64,000 bases of DNA from Mycobacterium sp. 236(2023). Its GTDB lineage: Bacteria > Actinomycetota > Actinomycetes > Mycobacteriales > Mycobacteriaceae. Every line of letters begins with the position of its first letter. Position 1 is the stretch's first letter. The stretch lies in NCBI RefSeq assembly GCF_029623955.1, contig NZ_JARSBP010000008.1, positions 218,151 through 282,150 of the forward strand. The letters are read 5' to 3'. This document shows positions 1 to 7,237 of this stretch, one piece after another. A program made the position numbers and the translations under genes. The notes beneath the pieces were generated by a model. The model worked only from the letters and a program-made list of their open reading frames with translations, was not told the origin of the DNA and did not search any database.

Positions 1-344
1 TCGAAGTCGTCGCGGCGTTCGGCCAGCAGACGCGCCGCGCGCATGCTGAACGTCTTGGGTTCGGGGAAGCCGGCCGTCCAGGTGGTCAGCAGCTCTTCGA
101 GATCGATACTGGTTTTGATCTCGGTGGGCCGCGGGATTCGGAACGGGTCTGGCTCGCGGTACAGATCGAGGCTCGGCACCTCGGTCAGGCGTACCCGGGG
201 GTCGAGAAGCTCCGGGTAGGGCGGGCCGGAGAAGACCTCGACGTCGTGGCCGAGTTCGACCAGGCCTGAGCTCAGGCGCCGGACGTACACCCCTTGGCCA
301 CCGCAGTGGGTCTTGCTTCGATACGACAGAAGAGCGATGCGCAT
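1..344 (-). CDS. Glycosyltransferase family 4, N-terminal part (cut by window edge)
   Basis: The reading frame starts at ATG 344 and runs off the left edge, giving about 114 residues with no stop. The start MRIALLSYRSKTHCGGQGVY followed by VRRLSSGLVELGHDVEVFSG is the donor-side N-terminal Rossmann signature of GT4 glycosyltransferases: a beta strand, the GGQGVY loop and an amphipathic helix. Family members transfer sugars from nucleotide-sugars, often to lipids or polysaccharides, at the cytoplasmic face of the membrane. The acceptor cannot be inferred because the C-terminal half is outside the window. Family is fairly certain; specificity is unknown. Confidence 0.8.
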   Translation of the reverse strand, partial: MRIALLSYRSKTHCGGQGVYVRRLSSGLVELGHDVEVFSGPPYPELLDPRVRLTEVPSLDLYREPDPFRIPRPTEIKTSIDLEELLTTWTAGFPEPKTFSMRAARLLAERRDDF

Positions 345-416
345 AGTCAGCTCACGAATCCTGGAGAGCGGCCTTGAGCTGGCCGAATTGTGTGGAGCAA
401 GAAATCCGAACCCTCC

Positions 417-437
417 TGGACATGTGTCCAGACTATA
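417..437 (-). promoter_or_regulatory. Putative promoter/operator of the glycosyltransferase
   Basis: The inverted repeat TGGACA-TG-TGTCCA lies at 417-430. On the minus strand a TATAGT -10 box (437 to 432) sits just upstream of it, so transcription toward the glycosyltransferase would start inside the dyad. This fits a repressor site covering the start point. The regulator is not identifiable from the window. Nothing else recognisable was seen between 345 and 528. Confidence 0.3.
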
Positions 438-528
438 GTTTGACGTGCTAGCTGACGCAATGTGTCCGCTTGCTCTGACTACCACAACCGGGGCCGATCT
501 TCCTGTTCGGCCTCGTCGGGGGCCCTCG

Positions 529-984
529 CTACGCGGGCGGAAAGCCGCCCGTCGCGACCGGTCCCCACCGCTGCGGGGTGACCCTGATGAGGCACTTGCG
601 CTGATCGAGCATGGCCTGCCGGTACTCGTCCCAATTGGGGTGTTCGCCGGCGACCGACCTGAAGTATTCGACCAGCGGTTCGACCGCGTCCGGCAGATCC
701 ACGACCTCGGCGTGGCCGTCGATCTGGACGTACGGACCGTCGAACTCGTCGGACAGCACCATGACGCTGGCGCGCGGCCGCCGCCGGATGTTGGCGGTCT
801 TGGCGCGCTGCGGATAGGTCGCGACGACGATGCGGCCGTCGGCATCCACCCCACCGGTCACCGGGGAGCTCTGCAGCGACTCCCCCGCGCGGAAGGTGGT
901 CAGCACCATCCGGTGCCGAGGACGGACGAAGTCGAGGAGTTCGGGCAAGGTGACGGAATCCGCGGTGGCGAACTTTCGGGCCAT
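529..984 (-). CDS. PPOX-class (split-barrel) F420-dependent-type oxidoreductase
   Basis: This 151-residue protein has the split beta-barrel fold pattern of the pyridoxine 5'-phosphate oxidase-like F420 enzymes of actinobacteria (TIGR03618 type). Visible marks are the N-terminal LTTFRAG strand, the AKTANIRRRPRAS segment that contacts the cofactor phosphates in relatives, and the closing GEHPNWDEYRQAML motif. Relatives use reduced F420 or FMN to reduce diverse small molecules. Substrate is unknown. It stands alone, with the DUF222 remnant on the opposite strand just upstream. A related but distinct paralogue is at 39252-39674. Confidence 0.8.
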   Translation of the reverse strand: MARKFATADSVTLPELLDFVRPRHRMVLTTFRAGESLQSSPVTGGVDADGRIVVATYPQRAKTANIRRRPRASVMVLSDEFDGPYVQIDGHAEVVDLPDAVEPLVEYFRSVAGEHPNWDEYRQAMLDQRKCLIRVTPQRWGPVATGGFPPA

Positions 985-1019
985 GCGCTCAAGCGTATCG
1001 ACGTGTCAGACCCCACTCG

Positions 1020-1025
1020 TACGCT
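1020..1025 (+). promoter_or_regulatory. -10 box for leaderless start at 1033
   Basis: TACGCT is followed by 7 nt and then ATG 1033. This is the spacing expected when the transcript begins at the start codon, as is common in mycobacteria. Confidence 0.35.
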
Positions 1026-1032
1026 GTCGAAC

Positions 1033-1329
1033 ATGAGTTCGAAGAAAGAAGTGACGGCGGCACTCTCCGCCGTGGATCACGCGCTCCGGGCAGTCTCCAC
1101 ACTGCCGTTTCAGACCCTGCCACCTCCCGATCAGCGAGCCCTGCTGGTGGCCCTCGACGACGTCGCCAAGCAGTTGGCCGTCACGCAGCGCCGGCTGCTC
1201 GGGCGGATGGTCGCGGGGCCGCCGCCCGTCGAGTTCGCGGGCGCCCCGTGGGCCGAGGTTCTCGCCCGGCGACTGCGCATCTCGACGGGAGAGGCGCAAC
1301 GCCGGATCGCGGAGGCACGCGCTGGTTAG
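1033..1329 (+). CDS. DUF222 (13E12-type) N-terminal remnant
   Basis: The 98-residue product matches only the beginning of DUF222/HNH proteins: a helix ending in the LPPPDQRALLVALDDVAKQL segment, then AEVLARRLRISTGEAQRRIA. The frame stops at TAG 1327-1329, so the rest of DUF222 and the whole HNH nuclease are missing. An ATG further upstream in the same frame exists, but that extension lies opposite the flavoprotein gene and looks non-coding. A -10 box at 1020-1025 supports the start used here. It is probably a decayed copy of a family that is multi-copy in mycobacteria. A functional small DNA-binding remnant is possible but unsupported. Confidence 0.55.
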   Translation: MSSKKEVTAALSAVDHALRAVSTLPFQTLPPPDQRALLVALDDVAKQLAVTQRRLLGRMVAGPPPVEFAGAPWAEVLARRLRISTGEAQRRIAEARAG

Positions 1330-1333
1330 ACTC

Positions 1334-1349
1334 CTGAGCACTCGCTCAG
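1334..1349. promoter_or_regulatory. Perfect inverted repeat before the MFS gene (operator candidate)
   Basis: CTGAGCACTCGCTCAG forms a 6-bp perfect dyad with a 4-nt centre, ending 13 nt before the MFS start codon and just 5' of its AAGGAG ribosome binding site. The TGAGC-N4-GCTCA core resembles sites bound by TetR-type repressors. As RNA it would form a hairpin, but no T-tract follows, so an operator is preferred over a terminator. Confidence 0.35.
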
Positions 1350-1362
1350 CGCAAGGAGTGTC

Positions 1363-2646
1363 ATGGAGAAGTTCGACAGCGCGGCGCTATCGGAGTGGCG
1401 GCGCTACGGCCCGGTGCCGATCGCCGCCGGCCTCGGCTACTCGATGGGCGTCATCCACGTCTATTCGCTGGGCGCGTTCATGCAGCCACTACAGGATGCC
1501 TTCGGCTGGAGCCGCGCGGAGACGTCGGTGGGGCTGACCATCGTCGGCATGGCGGCCGCCGTCGCGGCGCTGCCGATCGGGCTGATGGTCGACCGCCTGG
1601 GCCCACGCAGGGTCGGCATCGTCGGTGCGATTCTGATGGCACTCGCCTTCGGCCTGTTGGGGACCGCGACAGGGTCGATGGCGAACTGGATTCTGCTGTG
1701 GGCGGTGCTGGCGTTCGCATGCTTCTGGGTGCAGACCACCGTCTGGACCTCGGCGGTGGCGAGCCGGTTCGAGACATCCCGCGGGCTGGCATTCGCGGTG
1801 ACGCTGTCCGGCGGATCGCTTGCCGCCGCGGTGTTCCCGCCCTTGGCCACGATGTTCATCGGCGAATGGGGTTGGCGCGGCGCATTCTTCGGGCTCGCCG
1901 GGATATGGGGCGGCCTGGTCGTGGTCGCCGTGTGCCTCTTCTTCCGCGGCGCCCAGGATGACAAAGTGCCCGCGCCGGCTTCCGACGCGCCGGCCGAGCC
2001 TCAGGCAGAGTTGCCGGGTGTCACGCTCGCCGAGGGCCTCCGGTCGGCCACGTTCTACAAGCTGCTGGTCGCGGCGGGACTGTTCGCCTTCACGACGCTA
2101 GGGGTGGTGGTGCACCTCGTCCCGATCCTGCGCGACGCGGGCACCGACCCGCTGGCGGCCGCGGGTACGGCGGCGCTGGTCGGCATCTTCTCCATCGTCG
2201 GCAGGTTAGGCGTCGGCCTACTGCTCGATCGTTTCCCCGGGAGAGTCGTCGGCGCCTGCGCCTACCTGGTGCCGATCCTCGGCTGCGCAGCGCTGCTGAT
2301 CGACGGCAGCAGCCCCGTCAGTCAGACCGTTGCCGCGGCGCTGTTCGGTCTCACGCTCGGCGCCGAAGTCGACGTGATCGCCTACCTGGCGTCGCGCTAC
2401 TTCGGACTCAAGAACTTCGGCGGCCTGTTCGGCGGTCTGGTGGCGGCGCTGTCGCTGGGCACGGCGTTCGGGCCCCTCGCCGCAGGGGCCACCTCCGACA
2501 TCTTCGGCGGCTACACGAACTTCCTGATCCTGACGATGGTCCTGATGGGCATCAGCAGCCTCGCGCTCGCCAGCCTCAAAGCTCCACCCGACTGGACCAG
2601 TTCTACGCTCGACACACCATGTACATCCCGCCCAAGTTCGCACTGA
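1363..2646 (+). CDS. Major facilitator superfamily transporter
   Basis: This 427-residue integral membrane protein has about 12 hydrophobic segments and the MFS loop 2-3 motif MVDRLGPRRVG near residues 84-94. The repeated half-transporter layout (N-terminal GYSMGVIHVYSLGAFMQPLQ, second half LLLDRFPGRVVG) resembles monocarboxylate/oxalate-formate-type MFS proteins. Direction and substrate are unknown. ATG 1363 is preceded by AAGGAG at 1353-1358. The last 28 nt overlap the PaiB-like gene, so the two are translationally linked. The dyad at 1334-1349 suggests repressor control. Confidence 0.85.
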   Translation: MEKFDSAALSEWRRYGPVPIAAGLGYSMGVIHVYSLGAFMQPLQDAFGWSRAETSVGLTIVGMAAAVAALPIGLMVDRLGPRRVGIVGAILMALAFGLLGTATGSMANWILLWAVLAFACFWVQTTVWTSAVASRFETSRGLAFAVTLSGGSLAAAVFPPLATMFIGEWGWRGAFFGLAGIWGGLVVVAVCLFFRGAQDDKVPAPASDAPAEPQAELPGVTLAEGLRSATFYKLLVAAGLFAFTTLGVVVHLVPILRDAGTDPLAAAGTAALVGIFSIVGRLGVGLLLDRFPGRVVGACAYLVPILGCAALLIDGSSPVSQTVAAALFGLTLGAEVDVIAYLASRYFGLKNFGGLFGGLVAALSLGTAFGPLAAGATSDIFGGYTNFLILTMVLMGISSLALASLKAPPDWTSSTLDTPCTSRPSSH

Positions 2647-3245
2647 CCGACGCCGAGATCGGCGCCGCGCTGGAACGCGGCGGCTTCGCCCACCTCGTCA
2701 CCCACCAGGCAGACGGCCTGCTCGTGACTCCGCTGCCTCTGCTCTACGACGCGGACCGCCACTCACTGGTCGGACACGTCGCACGCGCGAACCCGCACTG
2801 GCAGGCCGTCGGTGGAGCCACCGTCGCGATCTTCTCCGGACCACACGGCTACATCTCGCCGTCGTTCTACGCCACCAAGCGCGAAACGGGAAAGGTGGTG
2901 CCGACGTGGAACTACGACGTGCTCACCGTCCACGGCGAGCTGATGGCGCACGACGACGCCGAGTGGTTGCGTGATCTCGTCGGCAAGCTGACCGAACGTC
3001 ACGAGCGGGACCGCGCCGATCCGTGGCAGGTCTCCGACGCACCCGAGTCCTACGTCGCCGGACAGCTGAAGGGCATCGTCGGGGTGGAGCTGAGCATCAG
3101 CAGGATCGAGGGCAAATCCAAGATGTCGCAGAACCAGCCCGACCGGAATCGCAGCGGCGTCGTCGCCGGGCTTCGCGAGTCTTCGGATCCGGCCGATCAC
3201 GCCGTGGCTGAGCGGGTAGCCCACCACGGAACTGGGTACCAGTGA
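2619..3245 (+). CDS. FMN-binding PaiB-family protein
   Basis: The 208-residue product matches the PaiB family: MYIPPKFALTD at the N-terminus, the GPHGYISPSFY motif at about residues 67-77, and VPTWNYDVLTVHG near residues 90-102. PaiB proteins are split-barrel flavin-binding dimers. Bacillus PaiB is described as a negative regulator of sporulation and protease genes, but most homologues have no demonstrated role. The gene overlaps the end of the MFS gene by 28 nt, so a joint role in exporting or detoxifying a compound is plausible. Confidence 0.85.
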   Translation: MYIPPKFALTDAEIGAALERGGFAHLVTHQADGLLVTPLPLLYDADRHSLVGHVARANPHWQAVGGATVAIFSGPHGYISPSFYATKRETGKVVPTWNYDVLTVHGELMAHDDAEWLRDLVGKLTERHERDRADPWQVSDAPESYVAGQLKGIVGVELSISRIEGKSKMSQNQPDRNRSGVVAGLRESSDPADHAVAERVAHHGTGYQ

Positions 3246-3275
3246 ACATGTGTGCACTCAACTCGGTGTTTTCTC

Positions 3276-4670
3276 ATGACCTTCGACATCACCCCGACGG
3301 CCGCCCAGCACGACCTCGCCCGGCGCGCGCACGAGTTCGCTGAAGAGGTCATCCGTCCTGTCGCCGCCGATTACGACCAGCGGCAGGAGTTCCCCTGGCC
3401 CGTGCTGGAGGAAGCGGCCAATCGCGGGTTCTACAGCCCGCTGTTCTACCGGGACCTGATCGGTGATCCGACGGGCCTGTCTCTGCCGATGTTCATGGAG
3501 GAGCTCTTCTGGGGGTGTGCCGGCATCGGCCTGGCCGTGGTGATGCCCGCCCTGGCCTTGTCTGCCATCGGTCAGGCCGCCTCGCCGGAGCAGATGCTGC
3601 AGTGGGCGCCGGAGTGCTTCGGCACTCCCGGGGATCTCAAGCTTGCCGCGCTGGCAATCTCGGAGCCGGAGGGCGGCAGCGATGTGCGCAATCTGCGGAC
3701 CACTGCGGTCCGCGACGGCTCCGGACCGGATGCCGACTGGATCATCGACGGCCACAAGATGTGGATCGGCAACGGCGGCATCGCCAACGTCCACGTCGTC
3801 AACGCCGTCGTCGACCAGGAGCTCGGACACAAAGGGCAGGCGCTCTTCGTCGTTCCGGGTGGAACTCCAGGACTGGACATGGTGCGCAAGCTCGACAAGC
3901 TCGGTTGCCGTGCGTCGCACACGGCCGAGCTGAAGTTCACGTCGGTCCGGGTGCCCGCGGAGAACCTCCTCGGCGGGCAGGAGAAGCTCGATCACAAGCT
4001 GGCCCGCGCCCGAGAGGCGGTCGAGGGAGCCAAGCACTCCGGTTCGGCCACCCTCGGAACGTTCGAGCAGACCCGGCCGATGGTCGCGGCGCAGGCTCTC
4101 GGGATCGCCCGCGCCGCTTTGGAATACGTCACCGAGTACGCGAACAGGCGCGAGGCATTCGGCGGCCCCATCATCGACAACCAGGGAATCTCGTTCCCGC
4201 TGGCCGACATCGCGACCGGTCTCGACGCCGCACGACTGCTGACGTGGCGCGCCTCCTGGATGGCCGCCACGGGGGTGCCGTTCGAGCGGGGCGAGGGCTC
4301 GATGTCGAAGCTTGCCGCGAGCGAGCTCGCGGTGAAGGCCACCGAGCGTGCCGTCCAGACCATGGGTGGCTACGGCTATGTCAAGGATCATCCGGTCGAG
4401 AAGTGGTACCGAGATGCCAAGCTGTACACCATCTTCGAAGGCACCAGCGAGATTCAGCGGATGGTGATCGCCAACGCACTCGGCGCCGCGGACGGCAAGC
4501 CACCGTTGCACGTCGATTTGGAACCCACTGGCGGGCCCATCAACCGGATGTTCGGCCGCGGCACCCCGGTGCGCACCCAGGTCGGCAGCACCGCGCTGTC
4601 GATGAAGGACCGGGTTCCCGGGCCCATCATGCAGATGGCGATGAAAGTCCTTCGGCCACCGCGTAAGTGA
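3276..4670 (+). CDS. Acyl-CoA dehydrogenase (FadE-type)
   Basis: The 464-residue protein is a full-length FAD-dependent acyl-CoA dehydrogenase, which oxidises an acyl-CoA to the 2-enoyl-CoA. It shows the FAD/substrate motif LAISEPEGGSD, the central KMWIGNGG region, and YTIFEGTSEIQR, whose Glu (about residue 388) is the usual catalytic base position. The tail beyond residue 410 (GGPINRMFGRG...) is an extra found in some actinobacterial FadEs. ATG 3276 was chosen over GTG 3252 because the upstream residues are not family-like. Chain-length preference is unknown. It converges on the membrane hydrolase gene with 3 nt between stops. Confidence 0.9.
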   Translation: MTFDITPTAAQHDLARRAHEFAEEVIRPVAADYDQRQEFPWPVLEEAANRGFYSPLFYRDLIGDPTGLSLPMFMEELFWGCAGIGLAVVMPALALSAIGQAASPEQMLQWAPECFGTPGDLKLAALAISEPEGGSDVRNLRTTAVRDGSGPDADWIIDGHKMWIGNGGIANVHVVNAVVDQELGHKGQALFVVPGGTPGLDMVRKLDKLGCRASHTAELKFTSVRVPAENLLGGQEKLDHKLARAREAVEGAKHSGSATLGTFEQTRPMVAAQALGIARAALEYVTEYANRREAFGGPIIDNQGISFPLADIATGLDAARLLTWRASWMAATGVPFERGEGSMSKLAASELAVKATERAVQTMGGYGYVKDHPVEKWYRDAKLYTIFEGTSEIQRMVIANALGAADGKPPLHVDLEPTGGPINRMFGRGTPVRTQVGSTALSMKDRVPGPIMQMAMKVLRPPRK

Positions 4671-4673
4671 GTG

Positions 4674-7106
4674 TTACATCCCCTGGAACATCGGCGGTGC
4701 GGTCGCACTCGATCCGAGCCCCTCGTCCTTGGGCATCACCTGTCCCTGCAACGCCGTGACCGCCTGAGTGAAATCGTCGCGTTCCCAGAAGCCGCCGTGC
4801 CGGCATATCTCACCATCTGGCCGCATCGCATACGGGTCGACAGCTTGCTGAGGAAGGTCGAGGATGCGGCAGTCACCCTTGGCCAACGCATCTGGCATCG
4901 ACCGAGTCTTGTCCTTGTCGAGGAAGTACACCCAGGCCGGGTCGAATACCCAGCCTCCGATCGGATCGGTGTGTGCCCACAGGTTGATCCACCGTGGGTG
5001 GGGACGCAACAGTTGATTTCGCAGCGCCGTCATCGCGGGATACCCGAAGTACGCGGGGAAGTTCCGGGCATACAGGCGCCGCAGAGGAGACCCGAAGGTC
5101 AGCAGCGGGTAGAACTCGTCAGCCTCCGTGCACTGCATGAGTGTCGCAGCGGCAATGATGGTGCCCTGGCTGTGGGCCACGAGAACAACCCTGGTGGCCG
5201 CTGAACCATCAGGTGCGTTCGTTGTGAGTTCCTTCATCCGGGTCCGGAGATCGTAAACGGTGCGACCGCCGTAGGACGGGAGGGTCAGCGGATGCGTCGA
5301 CCTCGGCCAGAACGTGACGACATCCCACAGGATGGCGACGACCCTGCGCCGCTCTTTGTTTCGAAATCCCTGTACTGCCAACAGGACCAGGGCAATGACC
5401 AGGACGACCGGGGCGCCGAGAATCACCGTCATCCCCAGCCCCGGACGGGGAACGTACCCGGGGAAGCGCGTGAAGAACAACGCCGTCGCGACGAACACAA
5501 CGAGGCCCACCACGGCGAGGCCGGCGATCAGATTCGGACCCGAATCCGTCAGCGCCGCAAGTGCACGACTGCTGGCGATCGGGTTCCAGACCTCCTTGGG
5601 GGCCGCTTTCTCAGCGTCCGGATCGCCCGGGTGAACCCCGTTTGCACGTCGAACCGACCTGCGCCACAGAGCAATTGACCACACAGTCGCAACGGCGATC
5701 ATGACCGCCATGGCCACCGAGGTCCACAGATACGGCGGCGGGACGATCAGCGGCGTCTCCATATCGGCGGCGTCGAGTTTGTTTTCGAAGCCGCGCTGCG
5801 CGCTGGCGAGGATGAGACTGCGCCTGGCGAGTTCCGCAGCGGCTTCCTGACTGGACAACACCAGAGATCCGAGGATCTGTGCCGCCCACGCGCCGACACC
5901 GACGCTCAGCGCGCCGCCGAGCAGCCAACCCAAGAGCGCGACGAACGGACCCGTGAATCCCTTGACCGTCGGCGAATAGTCCTCGCCCACCCCCTCGGGT
6001 CTGGTGGGCTGCCCGCGAAGCGCCAGCGCGGTACCGGCGAAGGCGACCACGAGCAGCGTGCCCTGCACGGCGAGAAGTGCGTACACGGCCGTCCGCAATC
6101 CGGGAAGGTAGGTGGCCGGCGCCCGGTCGGGGATCCCGGCCCAGAACGTAATCCAGATCAGGGTCACCCCGAGACCACCGAGCGCGACCCAGCGCAGCGC
6201 CATCAGCACGCCGTGAACCCTCTTGTGCGGAGGTTCGCCTCCGCGGCCCGTCGCTTTGTTCCATCCGGTCGCCGCGACGGCCACGGCCAGGATCGCCGCG
6301 TTCACGGTGACGACGAGGATATTGACCGCGCCGGTGATCCCGTCGTGCTGATAGTTGAGCGCGACTGCGCACAGCAGCGCACCCAGAGCCGATGACCACG
6401 CGGCGACATGGCAGGCCCGCATCCGCGGGACCGCAGGATCGCGGTTCCAGAAGTTCTCGCACACCAGCGGAGACTTGGCTCCGGGTAGCACCACCGGGTC
6501 CGGCGGCAACATGTTTTCTTTCTCGACGAGGCTTGATTCCTCGCGGCCGCGGAACCACAGCACCACGATGACTGCCAGCAGCGGTAGTGAACCCAGGGCC
6601 AGTCGAGCCCCACTGCTCAGTTCGGACAGGAAGGTCAGCGGCCCCCAGCCGGCACTGCAGAACGGGAGCGCACCGCACTGCCACACCGCGATGTCGAGCA
6701 CGGCCACGGCCATCGTCAGCAACAAGGTGAGCGTGAAGGACAGCGCGAGCAACCTCAACGCGGCCACGACGATGAGGGCAGTACGCCGGTGCTTGGTGGG
6801 CGGCAGCATCCAGTGCGCAAGGTTGATCAGACTGAAGGGCAGAAGAAGTACCCACAGTGCGCGGCTGGCGCGACGCGATGTCAGCCCTCCCCAGGAATAG
6901 GCCTCCATCCGGCGCCGCCACTGGCCCTGGTCCTCCTCGGGGCGACCTGCGGCGTCATCGACCCATCCAGCCCGGCGAAAGAAAGCCGCGTCCCGGTCCC
7001 CCTTCTCCAGCTTCAAGAATTCGGATGGGCAATGCAGCATCTGTTCGGGCGGCGTGCCCGACACCCCGTGTACGCGCAGCTCAAAGACAGTTTTCCCCCC
7101 GGACAT
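4674..7106 (-). CDS. Large multi-pass membrane protein with C-terminal alpha/beta-hydrolase domain
   Basis: This 810-residue protein begins MSGGKTVFELRVHGVSGTPP, then has a soluble stretch and about ten hydrophobic segments between residues 80 and 580. A cytoplasmic-looking alpha/beta-hydrolase follows, with VVLVAHSQGT; the putative nucleophile Ser is near residue 646. The soluble end carries a conserved-looking LRPHPRWINLWAHTDPIGG stretch that probably holds part of the catalytic triad. No substrate can be assigned; a membrane lipid esterase or thioesterase is one option. ATG 7106 follows a GAAGG sequence. It diverges from the 7238 cluster across 131 nt. Confidence 0.7.
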   Translation of the reverse strand: MSGGKTVFELRVHGVSGTPPEQMLHCPSEFLKLEKGDRDAAFFRRAGWVDDAAGRPEEDQGQWRRRMEAYSWGGLTSRRASRALWVLLLPFSLINLAHWMLPPTKHRRTALIVVAALRLLALSFTLTLLLTMAVAVLDIAVWQCGALPFCSAGWGPLTFLSELSSGARLALGSLPLLAVIVVLWFRGREESSLVEKENMLPPDPVVLPGAKSPLVCENFWNRDPAVPRMRACHVAAWSSALGALLCAVALNYQHDGITGAVNILVVTVNAAILAVAVAATGWNKATGRGGEPPHKRVHGVLMALRWVALGGLGVTLIWITFWAGIPDRAPATYLPGLRTAVYALLAVQGTLLVVAFAGTALALRGQPTRPEGVGEDYSPTVKGFTGPFVALLGWLLGGALSVGVGAWAAQILGSLVLSSQEAAAELARRSLILASAQRGFENKLDAADMETPLIVPPPYLWTSVAMAVMIAVATVWSIALWRRSVRRANGVHPGDPDAEKAAPKEVWNPIASSRALAALTDSGPNLIAGLAVVGLVVFVATALFFTRFPGYVPRPGLGMTVILGAPVVLVIALVLLAVQGFRNKERRRVVAILWDVVTFWPRSTHPLTLPSYGGRTVYDLRTRMKELTTNAPDGSAATRVVLVAHSQGTIIAAATLMQCTEADEFYPLLTFGSPLRRLYARNFPAYFGYPAMTALRNQLLRPHPRWINLWAHTDPIGGWVFDPAWVYFLDKDKTRSMPDALAKGDCRILDLPQQAVDPYAMRPDGEICRHGGFWERDDFTQAVTALQGQVMPKDEGLGSSATAPPMFQGM

Positions 7107-7237
7107 GCCTTCATATTGACGCGACCGGCCGCATTTGGGAAGCGTTCGACAAAACCCGGTACCCCTGGTTTCACCCGGGATGTTTCTGGCAACATTACCG
7201 ACCGGTAGGTTCGGCCACGCGAAAGCAGGGGGCGGCA

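Noticed and set aside
445..1032. N-terminal extension of the DUF222 fragment to ATG 445
   Set aside because: It lies opposite the split-barrel flavoprotein gene and has no DUF222 similarity; the -10 box and family match favour ATG 1033.
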